From Gp6-AA40 sp036274155 (GTDB lineage: Bacteria; Acidobacteriota; Vicinamibacteria; Vicinamibacterales; UBA2999), in NCBI GenBank assembly GCA_036274155.1, contig DASUGH010000035.1:1-64000 (forward strand): a stretch of DNA of 64,000 bases, written 5' to 3'. Made by a program: the position numbers and the translations under genes. The notes below the pieces were generated by a model. That model had not been told where the DNA came from. It did not search any database and saw nothing but the letters and a program-made list of their open reading frames with translations. This document shows, piece by piece, positions 41,293 through 49,221 of this stretch (positions are counted from its first letter, which is position 1; each line of letters begins with the position of its first letter).

Positions 41293-43310
41293 TGTCGGTC
41301 AGCGGACGAGGCGAGCACGGTGCCGGCGCGGCGCATCGGATCGCCGCGCGGCGCGTTGAACGCCTGAAGCGCCAGGGCGCGGAGATCGGGATCGACGTCG
41401 GGCGACTTCGAGATGCGGGCGAGCATCTCTCTCGCCGCCGGGCTGCCGGCGCGGGCGAGACCGTTCAGACAGAGCCGGCGCGTCTCGCGATCCTGTGTGC
41501 GCTCGAACACGCGAAAGGCGAGCTTCACGTTCTTTCCGTCGCCGGGCTTCCCCTGCTCGGCGAGGAAGCCGACCGAGCGGCGGATGTCGCGGATGTCCCA
41601 GCCGACCTCGACCACCGGCGTCGATTTCACCACTTCTTCGAGGAACCGCCGGTGATACGCGAGACGCCGCGAGAGGTCGATGCGCGCCAGCTGTGAATCG
41701 GGAGGCGTCTTTTCGCGATGGCGATAGATGCCGGCGGTGAGGACGGTGCCGAGCCGGTAGATGAATGGTGCTCCGGCTCCGTGCTCGATCCGGGTGAACT
41801 CGTCGGCGCGATCGCGCTTCAGCCGCTCGGCGATCTCTCCCGATGGCTCGCGAACCGCGGCGAGCAGCACGTCATAGCTGCGAAACGCCAGTGCAATCTC
41901 GACGCCTCCGTCGTTCTGGAGCGGGTTCATCGACACGCGCTCGACGAGTTTGCCGATCTCGGACGACAGCTCCGGGTTGAGCGACGCGTCGAGCGACAGC
42001 AGCAGCTTCAGCATCGCGTAGCTGCGCAGGCGCGACGGCTGGTTGATGTCCATGCCGCGCCGGCCGGTGACGAAGCCATAGACCGATCGGGCGAGAAAGT
42101 AATGGATATCGCCGAAGGGCGACAGCGAGAGGACGTTTCGCGTGATGTCGTTCAGCAGCCGGCGCGACACCTCGCGCCGCTTCGGATTGTTCTGGTCGCG
42201 GAAGTCGATGAGCAGCGCCGGAATCTTCGGGTGGTCGAGACCGTACAAGCCGAGAGGAATGAGCTCGACGGGGCTGGCGCCCGGAGTATCCGGTGCGACG
42301 CGGCGGCCGTCGGCATCGAAATAGCGAGTCTCGCTGTAGCCCTTCCAGTCGAGGAGGCGCTTGTCGCCATAGGGGCTCGCGAAGTTGAGAAAGCGCTTCT
42401 CGAATCGCCGTCCTGTCTGATCGACGTCATGGCGCGCCACCCACACGAGCGCATGCGTGGTGGTGCCATCGGGCATCGACAACGGGTCGAAGTACAGGCC
42501 CTCGGCCTCGCAGCGCTGGCGGAGGAGCTCCCAGTTGTGCCCGCGCACGTCCTGCGCATCGGCCGACTCGCGCTTGTAGGCCTCTTCGAGATAGCTGTCG
42601 TTGACGATTCCCGCGAACGGCCGTTGCGCGAGCACGAGCCGCGCCTGGATGTCACGCATCTCGACCGGAGTCAGCGCCGGGGCCACGCCGGTCTCGGCTT
42701 CGTACAGCGCCAGCACGGCCAGCGCGCGCACGATGTGCGCCTTGCGGTAGTCCTCACCATTGCGCCGGAACGCCCGTACCGACGTCTTGACCAGCACGCC
42801 GTAGGGATCGAAGAGCAGCGACTGCGCCGCAATCCACATGACGTTCTTCCAGACGTCGTGCTCCGGGTCGGAGAGGTCGATGATCGCCGGCGGCACCGAG
42901 TCGTCCCGTTCGGGGTCCTTGTTGCCGGCGCGGCGGTTGAGGAAGGGAATCGCGGAGGCGATGCGCTGGCCGGCTGATGGCGTCGTGTAGCCGTGCACCC
43001 ACACGTAGCGCAGCTGATCGTTTTCCGGATCCACGTCGTCGAGGGTGTCGCGAAGAATCGACAGCAGTGGAACCGACTCCGTGGTCGCGGCGTCGCCAGC
43101 GCCTTCCACGCGCCCGAGGACCGTCAGCAGTTCCGCCCCGCCCGGCACCGGCTCCCGGCTGATGCGAAACATCGGCGGGGGCGAGACGAGCGCGGATGAG
43201 TCCCTGCTCTGGGCAGAAAGCCCGGGCGTTATCGTCGTGAGGCACACGGCCGCGGCCAGAAGTGCCGACACCCCCTTCCTGCCCGCTGTTTTTCCGCCCG
43301 GTCTCCTCAT
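41289..43310 (-). CDS. Large secreted protein of unknown function
   Basis: 673 residues from ATG 43310; upstream in-frame codons look noncoding. Signal peptide: GVSALLAAAVCLTTITPGLSA. The body has no motif I recognise. Visible pieces include QLRYVWVHGYTTPSAGQR, HDVWKNVMWIAAQSLLFDPYGVLVKTSVRAFRRNGEDYR, and LLNDITRNVLSLSPFGDIHYFLARSVYGF. A C-terminal region of short helical pairs (KLAFRVFERTQDRETRRLCLNGLARAGSP) resembles HEAT-like repeats. Its stop overlaps the start of the downstream alkaline-phosphatase-like gene, so the two products probably act together outside the cytoplasm. Confidence 0.75.
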   Translation of the reverse strand: MRRPGGKTAGRKGVSALLAAAVCLTTITPGLSAQSRDSSALVSPPPMFRISREPVPGGAELLTVLGRVEGAGDAATTESVPLLSILRDTLDDVDPENDQLRYVWVHGYTTPSAGQRIASAIPFLNRRAGNKDPERDDSVPPAIIDLSDPEHDVWKNVMWIAAQSLLFDPYGVLVKTSVRAFRRNGEDYRKAHIVRALAVLALYEAETGVAPALTPVEMRDIQARLVLAQRPFAGIVNDSYLEEAYKRESADAQDVRGHNWELLRQRCEAEGLYFDPLSMPDGTTTHALVWVARHDVDQTGRRFEKRFLNFASPYGDKRLLDWKGYSETRYFDADGRRVAPDTPGASPVELIPLGLYGLDHPKIPALLIDFRDQNNPKRREVSRRLLNDITRNVLSLSPFGDIHYFLARSVYGFVTGRRGMDINQPSRLRSYAMLKLLLSLDASLNPELSSEIGKLVERVSMNPLQNDGGVEIALAFRSYDVLLAAVREPSGEIAERLKRDRADEFTRIEHGAGAPFIYRLGTVLTAGIYRHREKTPPDSQLARIDLSRRLAYHRRFLEEVVKSTPVVEVGWDIRDIRRSVGFLAEQGKPGDGKNVKLAFRVFERTQDRETRRLCLNGLARAGSPAAREMLARISKSPDVDPDLRALALQAFNAPRGDPMRRAGTVLASSADRQ

Positions 43311-43419
43311 CGGCTGAGTCCGTGTATTTTCGCTTGGATCGGCTCCGCTTCGCACCTGCCAAGTTCCAGACCGTCGACGGCGGGCAAAACCATGCTCGAG
43401 TGCGGCTAGAATCTCAGCC

Positions 43420-45054
43420 ATGCGTCGAATTCTTGTGTTCGCGTCGTGCCTCTGCGCCGTGGCGGCCGCCGCGCTCGAAACGCCGCGCGCGGCACAAACC
43501 TCCGCCGCGCCCAGGCTGGTCGTCATCGTCGTCGTGGATCAGATGCGCGCCGACTACCTGGAGACATTCCGCTCCTCGTGGCGAGGCGGTCTGAAGAAGC
43601 TGCTCGGGGACGGCGCGTATTTCGAGCACGCCGAGTATCCCTACATGAACACGGTCACCTGCGCCGGGCACGCCACGATTGGAACGGGAACCTTTCCGCA
43701 TACGCACGGCATGGTCCTGAATGGCTGGTACGACCGCGAGCGAAAGGCGTCGGTGGCGTGCACCGATGACGCCGACGCGCGACATATCAGCTACGGACGG
43801 GAGGCCCGCTCCGGCAACAGCGCCAGGCTGCTGCTGGCGCCGACGCTGGCAGACGAAATGCGCGGGCAGCGCCCGGGCACACGAGTCGTCACGCTCGCGC
43901 TCAAGCCGCGCAGCGCGATCGGCCTGGCCGGCCACGCCGGTACGGCGGTGACCTGGGTCGACGACGCGGCGGCTGCATTCGTCACTTCGCGCGCCTTCGG
44001 CGACGATCTCGTCCCGCCGGTGGCCGATTTCCTCAAGCGCGATCCCTTCGACGCCGACGCAAAGAAGACGTGGACGCTGCGCGACGACATTTCGTCGTAT
44101 CGGTACCCCGACGCCAGCGTCGGCGCCCGGCCGCAGCAGTCGCGCACCGGCCTCTTCCCGCATCGCATTGGCGGTGCGAAAGGAACCGAAGCGCCGTTCT
44201 TCACGCTGTGGCAGGCGAGTCCGTTCGCCGACGCCTATCTCGAACGGATGGCCGAGTCACTGATCACGTCCTTCCGCCTCGGGCAGGGCGAGACGACCGA
44301 TTTTCTCGGCGTGAGCTTCTCGGCGCTCGACCTCGTGGGCCACGCCTTCGGCCCCGAGAGCCGGGAGATCGAAGATCACCTCCGCAGACTGGACGACACG
44401 ATTGGCGCGCTCATCGCCGTGCTCGATCAGAAGATCGGGCAGGGACGCTGGGTGCTCGGATTCAGCAGCGATCACGGCGTCGCGCCAATCGCGGTCACGA
44501 CCGGCGGCGGCCGCATCACCACGGACGACGTCCGCGATCGTATCGAGGAGACGCTGATCACCCGCTACGGCCCGCGCAACGAGAAGGAAGGGAACTACGT
44601 CGTCTCGGTCACGTTCAACTACGTCTATCTGGCGCCAGGAATCTTCGACCGTCTCAAGAACGATCCCGCCACGTACGCGGAGGTCGAGAAGGCGGTGCTC
44701 GGCGTTCCCGGCATGGAGCGGCTGCTGCGTTCGGACCGCCTCTCGGACAGCTCGGGGGATCGCGCCGTCCGCGCCGCCGCGCTGAGCTACCTGCCGGCCC
44801 GGAGCGGCGACATCATCCTGGTCGGCAAGCCGAACTGGTACTTCTCTCCGCGCGGCGACGGAGCGGGCACCACGCACGGCACTGCGCACCCTTACGATCG
44901 GCGCGTCCCCGTGATCCTGCTCGGCCACGGCATCAAGGCAGGACGCTATGCCGAGGTCGCGTCACCCGCCGACATCGCGCCGACGCTGGCGCATGTGATC
45001 GGAGTGCAGCTACCGAAAGCGGAGGGCCGCGTGCTGCGGGAAGCGCTCAAGTAG
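43420..45054 (+). CDS. Alkaline phosphatase family protein (PafA-like)
   Basis: 544 residues with signal peptide (ILVFASCLCAVAAAAL). Catalytic landmarks: VVIVVVDQMRADYL (metal Asp), NTVTCAGHATIGTGTFPHTHGM (nucleophile Thr region, as in PafA-type enzymes), FLGVSFSALDLVGHAFGP (metal Asp/His), and LGFSSDHGVAPIAV, with a C-terminal TTHGTAHPYDRRVPVILLGHG holding another metal His. Length and order match calcium-independent PafA-like phosphatases, which release phosphate from organic monoesters in the periplasm. It diverges from the unknown/phosphatase pair on the other strand, so three related or linked exported proteins lie in this 6-kb stretch. Confidence 0.88.
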   Translation: MRRILVFASCLCAVAAAALETPRAAQTSAAPRLVVIVVVDQMRADYLETFRSSWRGGLKKLLGDGAYFEHAEYPYMNTVTCAGHATIGTGTFPHTHGMVLNGWYDRERKASVACTDDADARHISYGREARSGNSARLLLAPTLADEMRGQRPGTRVVTLALKPRSAIGLAGHAGTAVTWVDDAAAAFVTSRAFGDDLVPPVADFLKRDPFDADAKKTWTLRDDISSYRYPDASVGARPQQSRTGLFPHRIGGAKGTEAPFFTLWQASPFADAYLERMAESLITSFRLGQGETTDFLGVSFSALDLVGHAFGPESREIEDHLRRLDDTIGALIAVLDQKIGQGRWVLGFSSDHGVAPIAVTTGGGRITTDDVRDRIEETLITRYGPRNEKEGNYVVSVTFNYVYLAPGIFDRLKNDPATYAEVEKAVLGVPGMERLLRSDRLSDSSGDRAVRAAALSYLPARSGDIILVGKPNWYFSPRGDGAGTTHGTAHPYDRRVPVILLGHGIKAGRYAEVASPADIAPTLAHVIGVQLPKAEGRVLREALK

Positions 45055-45083
45055 GACGCCCTCCGCTTCCGCAACCTCGAACC

Positions 45084-45109
45084 ACCCGTCAGCTCGCCGG
45101 CTGGCGGGT
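45084..45109. terminator. Bidirectional hairpin between converging phosphatase and ftr genes
   Basis: A 10-bp stem pairs 45084-45093 with 45100-45109 (one G-U pair) around a six-base loop. It lies 30 bases after the phosphatase stop and 14 bases after the ftr stop on the opposite strand. No T-run on either side. Confidence 0.45.
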
Positions 45110-45122
45110 TCGCAGCGTCGGG

Positions 45123-46043
45123 CTACGAAAGCAGTTCGTGAAGGTGGAAGTGGTGCTTGCCCAGCTTGCCGCCGTAGTTTCCTGCCGAGATCTCGACGAC
45201 GCCCGGGCGGCACGCCGCCTCGATGCCGGCGCGAAGCGCGCGTTCGATGGCCGCGCGATCCAGACCATCCACCACGATCTCGAGCACTGAATTCACGCCC
45301 TCGGGCAGCTGGCTGATCACGCCCTCCCGTCCTCGCAGGGTCGGACAGTACGCGTCGTTGGTGGAGGCGATCATGTTCTTGTACTTCTTCGCCCCCACCT
45401 TGCTGCCGGCACGGACGATGCCGCCGGGAAACGGCAGGATGACACCGCGCACGCCGCGCATCGCCTCCACCGCGGCTTCCGCCGCCGCGAGTGCGGCACG
45501 CTGGTCGGCGGCAAGGATCAGCAGATTGCCGCCGCCGATTGCCTTCTGCACGCCGAAGGCCTCCTGCACCAGGAACTCGCCCTCCATGACGGGAATGCGC
45601 CAATACCGCTGTTCATCGACGACTTTGCTCGCCTGGAACTTGTCGCCGAAGTGGCGCAGCTGCCCACCGACAATGACCCGCTCGGGCGCATCGGGCAGGC
45701 CGTCGAAGCACGCGGTCGTCGCACAGGTCAGCACGGTCTGTCCGATCCGGTCGATGAGCTGTCGCTGCAATCCAGCGGCGTCGAAGCCGAACAGCAGCAC
45801 GCTCACCCCCGGCCGGAGATCGGGCGTGACCTCGGGAGCGAGCTCGGCCTCTATCCCCGCTTCGACCTTGCATCCGATGACCGAGGTGGCGAATCCGGTC
45901 ATCGACTGAGCGGCAGTTCGTGCCCACCCCCCCGTTTGCGCGGTGATGATGACCCGCGCGGCGCGCATTCCAAAGGCCTCGGCAAATGTATCGACGATCC
46001 GTACGCCGCCGCGCTCGACAACTGCTCGCGTCTCTCCACTCAT
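45123..46043 (-). CDS. ftr: Formylmethanofuran:tetrahydromethanopterin formyltransferase
   Basis: 306 residues, normal Ftr/FhcD length. It transfers the formyl group between H4MPT and methanofuran, the third enzyme of H4MPT-linked formaldehyde oxidation seen here. Landmarks: VDTFAEAFGMRAARVIITA, MTGFATSVIGCKVEAGIE, CATTACFDGL, GEFLVQEAFGVQKAIGGGN, VILPFPGGIVRAGSKVGAKKYK, ASTNDAYCPTLRG and a C-terminal SAGNYGGKLGKHHFHLHEL. In methylotrophs this subunit belongs to the FhcABCD formylhydrolase complex, but no fhcA, B or C gene is adjacent. It stands alone, 27 kb from fae and mtdB. Confidence 0.95.
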   Translation of the reverse strand: MSGETRAVVERGGVRIVDTFAEAFGMRAARVIITAQTGGWARTAAQSMTGFATSVIGCKVEAGIEAELAPEVTPDLRPGVSVLLFGFDAAGLQRQLIDRIGQTVLTCATTACFDGLPDAPERVIVGGQLRHFGDKFQASKVVDEQRYWRIPVMEGEFLVQEAFGVQKAIGGGNLLILAADQRAALAAAEAAVEAMRGVRGVILPFPGGIVRAGSKVGAKKYKNMIASTNDAYCPTLRGREGVISQLPEGVNSVLEIVVDGLDRAAIERALRAGIEAACRPGVVEISAGNYGGKLGKHHFHLHELLS

Positions 46044-46267
46044 GCCCGCGTCAGTGTACCGCGTCGACTGGCGAGCTGCGGACGGCGAGGCATGGTCATG
46101 CTCCCCGTTTTCCCGTAGCGCGATCAGATCCGACTCAAACGCCTTGTGTTAGAGCGGTTTATCCTCATTCCGGGGCGCACCAGCAGGCAGGGATGCGGGG
46201 TCAGCGAAGGGAAGTTCGAGGCCTGCCAGCACGAGATCACGACGCTGCCGGTCGCGCCGGCTGCGCC

Positions 46268-47908
46268 TCAGCCCATCGCCATCAGGTCGAACTGCTCGTG
46301 GTGCAGCTGCGCGTCTGGCCGCACCGCGATCTCCCGGTTGATCGACTGCTTCAGCTCCTTGAACACGGCCCGCTCCTCGTCGCGGAGCGCCCGCGCGATG
46401 TCGGGATTGACGCGCAGCACCAGGCTCTGACCGTCGAGGTCGGCGCTGATCTTCTTCACCTCGCTCAGGATCTCGTAGCAGATCGTCGAGCTCGACTTGA
46501 TGACCGCGCTCCCGGCACAGTACGGGCACGGCTCGGTGAGCACGCGCTCCAGGCTCTGCTTCACGCGCTTGCGCGTGATGATCACCAGCCCGAAGTCCGA
46601 GACCTGCAGCGCCTTCGACGGCGCGCGATCCTTGCGCAGCTCCTGCTCCACCGTCTGCAGCACCTTCTGCCGGTTCTTCTTCTCCTCCATGTCGATGAAG
46701 TCGAGCACGATGATGCCGCCCAGATCGCGCAGCCGGATCTGCCGCACGATCTCCTTCACCGCTTCGAGGTTGGTCTTGAGGATCGTGTCCTCCAGCCGCC
46801 CGGCAGTCTTCTTGCCAACGTAGCGGCCGGTGTTCACGTCGATGGCGACGAGCGCCTCGGTCTGGTTGATGACGATCGAGCCTCCCGACTTCAGCCACAC
46901 CTTGCTGCGCAGCGCGCGATCGATCTCGGCCTGGACGCCGTACTCCTCGAAGATCGGATACTCCTTCTGGTACAGCTTCACCTTCGGCGCGAGCGACGGC
47001 ATGATGCGCTCGATCAGCTCGAGGACGCGGCGGTACTCCTGCTCGTTGTCGATCCGGATGGCCGAGAACTCTTCCGTCAGCAGATCGCGCAGCAGCTTTC
47101 CGACCAGGCTCGGCTCGCGATAGACGACCGCCGGCGCCCGTGAGCTGTCGGCCTTCTGACGAATCTCGGTCCAGACCCGATGGAAATAGCTGAGGTCGGA
47201 GAGGATGTCTTCCTTGGGGCGCCCCGAGGCGGCGGTACGGATGATGACGCCGCCGGTGAAGCCGTGCTGCTCCCGGAACTCGCGGACGATGCCTCGCAGG
47301 CGGCTGCGCTCCTCGCGCGACTCGATCTTCCGGGAGACGCCGACGTGATCGACCGTCGGCATGAACACCAGAAAACGCCCGGGCATCGTCGCGTGCGACG
47401 TGAGGCGGGCCCCTTTCGTCCCGAGCGGCTCCTTGGCCACCTGGACGATGATCTCCTGGCCCTCCTTCAGCAGCTCTTCGATCTTCGGCTCGGGACCCTT
47501 CTCACGGTCGCGGTCGCGACGGCCAGGGAACCGTCCGCCCTGACCACCGGGGCGCCCACTCTGTACCGAGCCGCCATTCGCGACCGGTCGTCCGAGCGGG
47601 GCGGTAATCGCCGCGGCGACTTCCGCGTCAGGCAGTGACGGCTCCTCTTCGTCGGTTTCGAGGCGATCGAACTCCTCGAAGGTGGCGACGACATCGGAGA
47701 CGTAGAGGAAGCCGTCGCGCTCGAGACCGAGGTCAACGAACGCCGACTGCATGCCGGGGAGGACTTTCGACACCCGGCCCTTGTAGAGATTGCCAACCAC
47801 GCCGCGCGAGCGCTCGCGCTCGATGAATACTTCGGCGACCTGATCGTCCTCGAGGATCGCGACCCGCGTTTCGTGGGCGCTCGAGGAGATGATCATCTCC
47901 TTGGTCAT
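46268..47908 (-). CDS. Ribonuclease E/G family endoribonuclease
   Basis: 546 residues from ATG 47908 (MTKEMIISSSAHETRVAILED). The N-terminal S1 domain is GNLYKGRVSKVLPGMQSAFVDLGLERDGFLYVSDV, interrupted by an insert of about 65 residues (acidic, then RPGGQGGRFPGRRDRDRE) before it resumes at EGQEIIVQVAKEPLGTKGARLTSH. The catalytic DNase I-like domain has VAIDVNTGRYVG and LGGIIVLDFIDM (two metal-binding Asp), and the zinc link is EPCPYCAGS. No long C-terminal degradosome scaffold, so it is RNase G-sized. It processes rRNA and mRNA. Upstream in-frame codons are non-conserved. It follows the rodA gene after 221 bases. Confidence 0.93.
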   Translation of the reverse strand: MTKEMIISSSAHETRVAILEDDQVAEVFIERERSRGVVGNLYKGRVSKVLPGMQSAFVDLGLERDGFLYVSDVVATFEEFDRLETDEEEPSLPDAEVAAAITAPLGRPVANGGSVQSGRPGGQGGRFPGRRDRDREKGPEPKIEELLKEGQEIIVQVAKEPLGTKGARLTSHATMPGRFLVFMPTVDHVGVSRKIESREERSRLRGIVREFREQHGFTGGVIIRTAASGRPKEDILSDLSYFHRVWTEIRQKADSSRAPAVVYREPSLVGKLLRDLLTEEFSAIRIDNEQEYRRVLELIERIMPSLAPKVKLYQKEYPIFEEYGVQAEIDRALRSKVWLKSGGSIVINQTEALVAIDVNTGRYVGKKTAGRLEDTILKTNLEAVKEIVRQIRLRDLGGIIVLDFIDMEEKKNRQKVLQTVEQELRKDRAPSKALQVSDFGLVIITRKRVKQSLERVLTEPCPYCAGSAVIKSSSTICYEILSEVKKISADLDGQSLVLRVNPDIARALRDEERAVFKELKQSINREIAVRPDAQLHHEQFDLMAMG

Positions 47909-48129
47909 GCCCGTCGCTCCGTTCGGGCCATCGTTGCGCCGCTGACGCGAGACCGCTCCGCTGCGCCCTCTCGCGCAGAAGAATCCCGAGCGCGACGAGC
48001 GCCGCGCACAGGACGATCGGAACAAGCGTCAACGGCATAGGCCCGTGTCTCTGATGGCCTCCGGTCTTCGGCCTCCGAGGGCTCCGGGCCGTTGCAACGA
48101 CCGGAACCTGAAGGCTGGAGCCTGGAGCC

Positions 48130-49221
48130 CTAATTCGTAAATCGCCGCATCCGCACGTTGAGAATCAGGCCGAACCCCGCCAATGTGGCAATCATCGAGG
48201 AGCCGCCGTAGCTCATGAGCGGAAGCGTCAGTCCTTTGACCGGCGCAAGACCGGCCGACATGGTCACGTTGTATATCACCTGGAACGTGAAGCAGGCGAG
48301 CACTCCGAGCACCAGGTATGCGCCGAGCCGGTCCTTGGCCAACCGGGCCGCCTCGAGCGAGCGAAGTATCACGAACAGGTACAAAGCGAGCGCCACGATG
48401 ACGCCGGCAAACCCCCGCTCCTCGGCAAACGCCGAGAAGATGAAGTCGTTCTGCGCCTCCGGAAGGAACCCCTGTTGGGCCTGGGTGCCTTCCCTGAACC
48501 CCTTTCCCCACAGCTCGCCCGACCCGGTGGTGATGCGAGCCTGAATCTGCTGATACCCGGCGCCCCTGGCGTCCTGCCAGGGGTCGACGAACGTGGCAAT
48601 CCGCTCCCTCTGGTAGTCCTTGAGCAGGAACGTCCAGGCGACGGGCGCCAGCAGCATGCCCGCCAGAGCGAGAATTCCGAGAATCCGCATCGACATGCCG
48701 GCCACGAAGGCGATGGCAAAAAGCGCCGGCAGCAGCGTCACCGCCGTTCCGAGATCGGGTTGCCGGTAGATCATGAGCAGCGGCACCGCGATGATGGCCG
48801 CGCCGACCACCAGGTCGGTGTAGCTCAGGGCGCCGCGGCGGCTGTCGCCGAAGAACTTGGCGAGCACCAGCGCGACGGCCGCTTTGGCAAATTCCGACGG
48901 CTGCAACATGAACAGCTTGAGATCGATCCAGCGGCGCGACCCGCCGCGCACGACGCCGAAGAAGAGCACGTAGATCAGCATCGCGAGGATGCCGATGTAT
49001 ATCCAGTGCGATTTGTCGGTGAGGGTCCGGTAGTCGATGGTCAGGCAGATGACGAGCGCCACCAGCCCGAGCGCGATGCCATAGGTCTGCGTGACCCAGA
49101 TGCGCGGGCCGGGGGTGGCCGCTGTCGCGCTGTAGATCTGGAGCAGGCCGATCAGACTCAGCGCCAGAATTGCGCCGAGCAGCGCCCAATCAACGTGGTA
49201 GTACAGCCGTCGTTCGAACAT
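48130..49221 (-). CDS. rodA: Rod-shape SEDS peptidoglycan glycosyltransferase RodA
   Basis: 363 residues, ten membrane helices. It starts RRLYYHVDWALLGAILALSLIGLLQIYSAT. SEDS motifs are QTYGIALGLVALVICLTIDYR, FMLQPSEFAKAAVALVLAKFF, the loop GYQQIQARITTGSGELWGKGF and the C-terminal YNVTMSAGLAPVKGLTLPLMSYGGSSM. It polymerises glycan strands in the elongasome together with PBP2. Its ATG lies 32 bases inside the 3' end of mrdA, so the two are tightly coupled. Last gene of the mreB-mreC-mreD-mrdA-rodA block. Confidence 0.95.
   Translation of the reverse strand: MFERRLYYHVDWALLGAILALSLIGLLQIYSATAATPGPRIWVTQTYGIALGLVALVICLTIDYRTLTDKSHWIYIGILAMLIYVLFFGVVRGGSRRWIDLKLFMLQPSEFAKAAVALVLAKFFGDSRRGALSYTDLVVGAAIIAVPLLMIYRQPDLGTAVTLLPALFAIAFVAGMSMRILGILALAGMLLAPVAWTFLLKDYQRERIATFVDPWQDARGAGYQQIQARITTGSGELWGKGFREGTQAQQGFLPEAQNDFIFSAFAEERGFAGVIVALALYLFVILRSLEAARLAKDRLGAYLVLGVLACFTFQVIYNVTMSAGLAPVKGLTLPLMSYGGSSMIATLAGFGLILNVRMRRFTN

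Noticed and set aside
38773..45054. Sulfatase with formylglycine site in the phosphatase-like genes
   Set aside because: No C-x-P-x-R or S-x-P-x-R sulfatase motif is present. The metal and nucleophile patterns are of the alkaline phosphatase/PafA kind.
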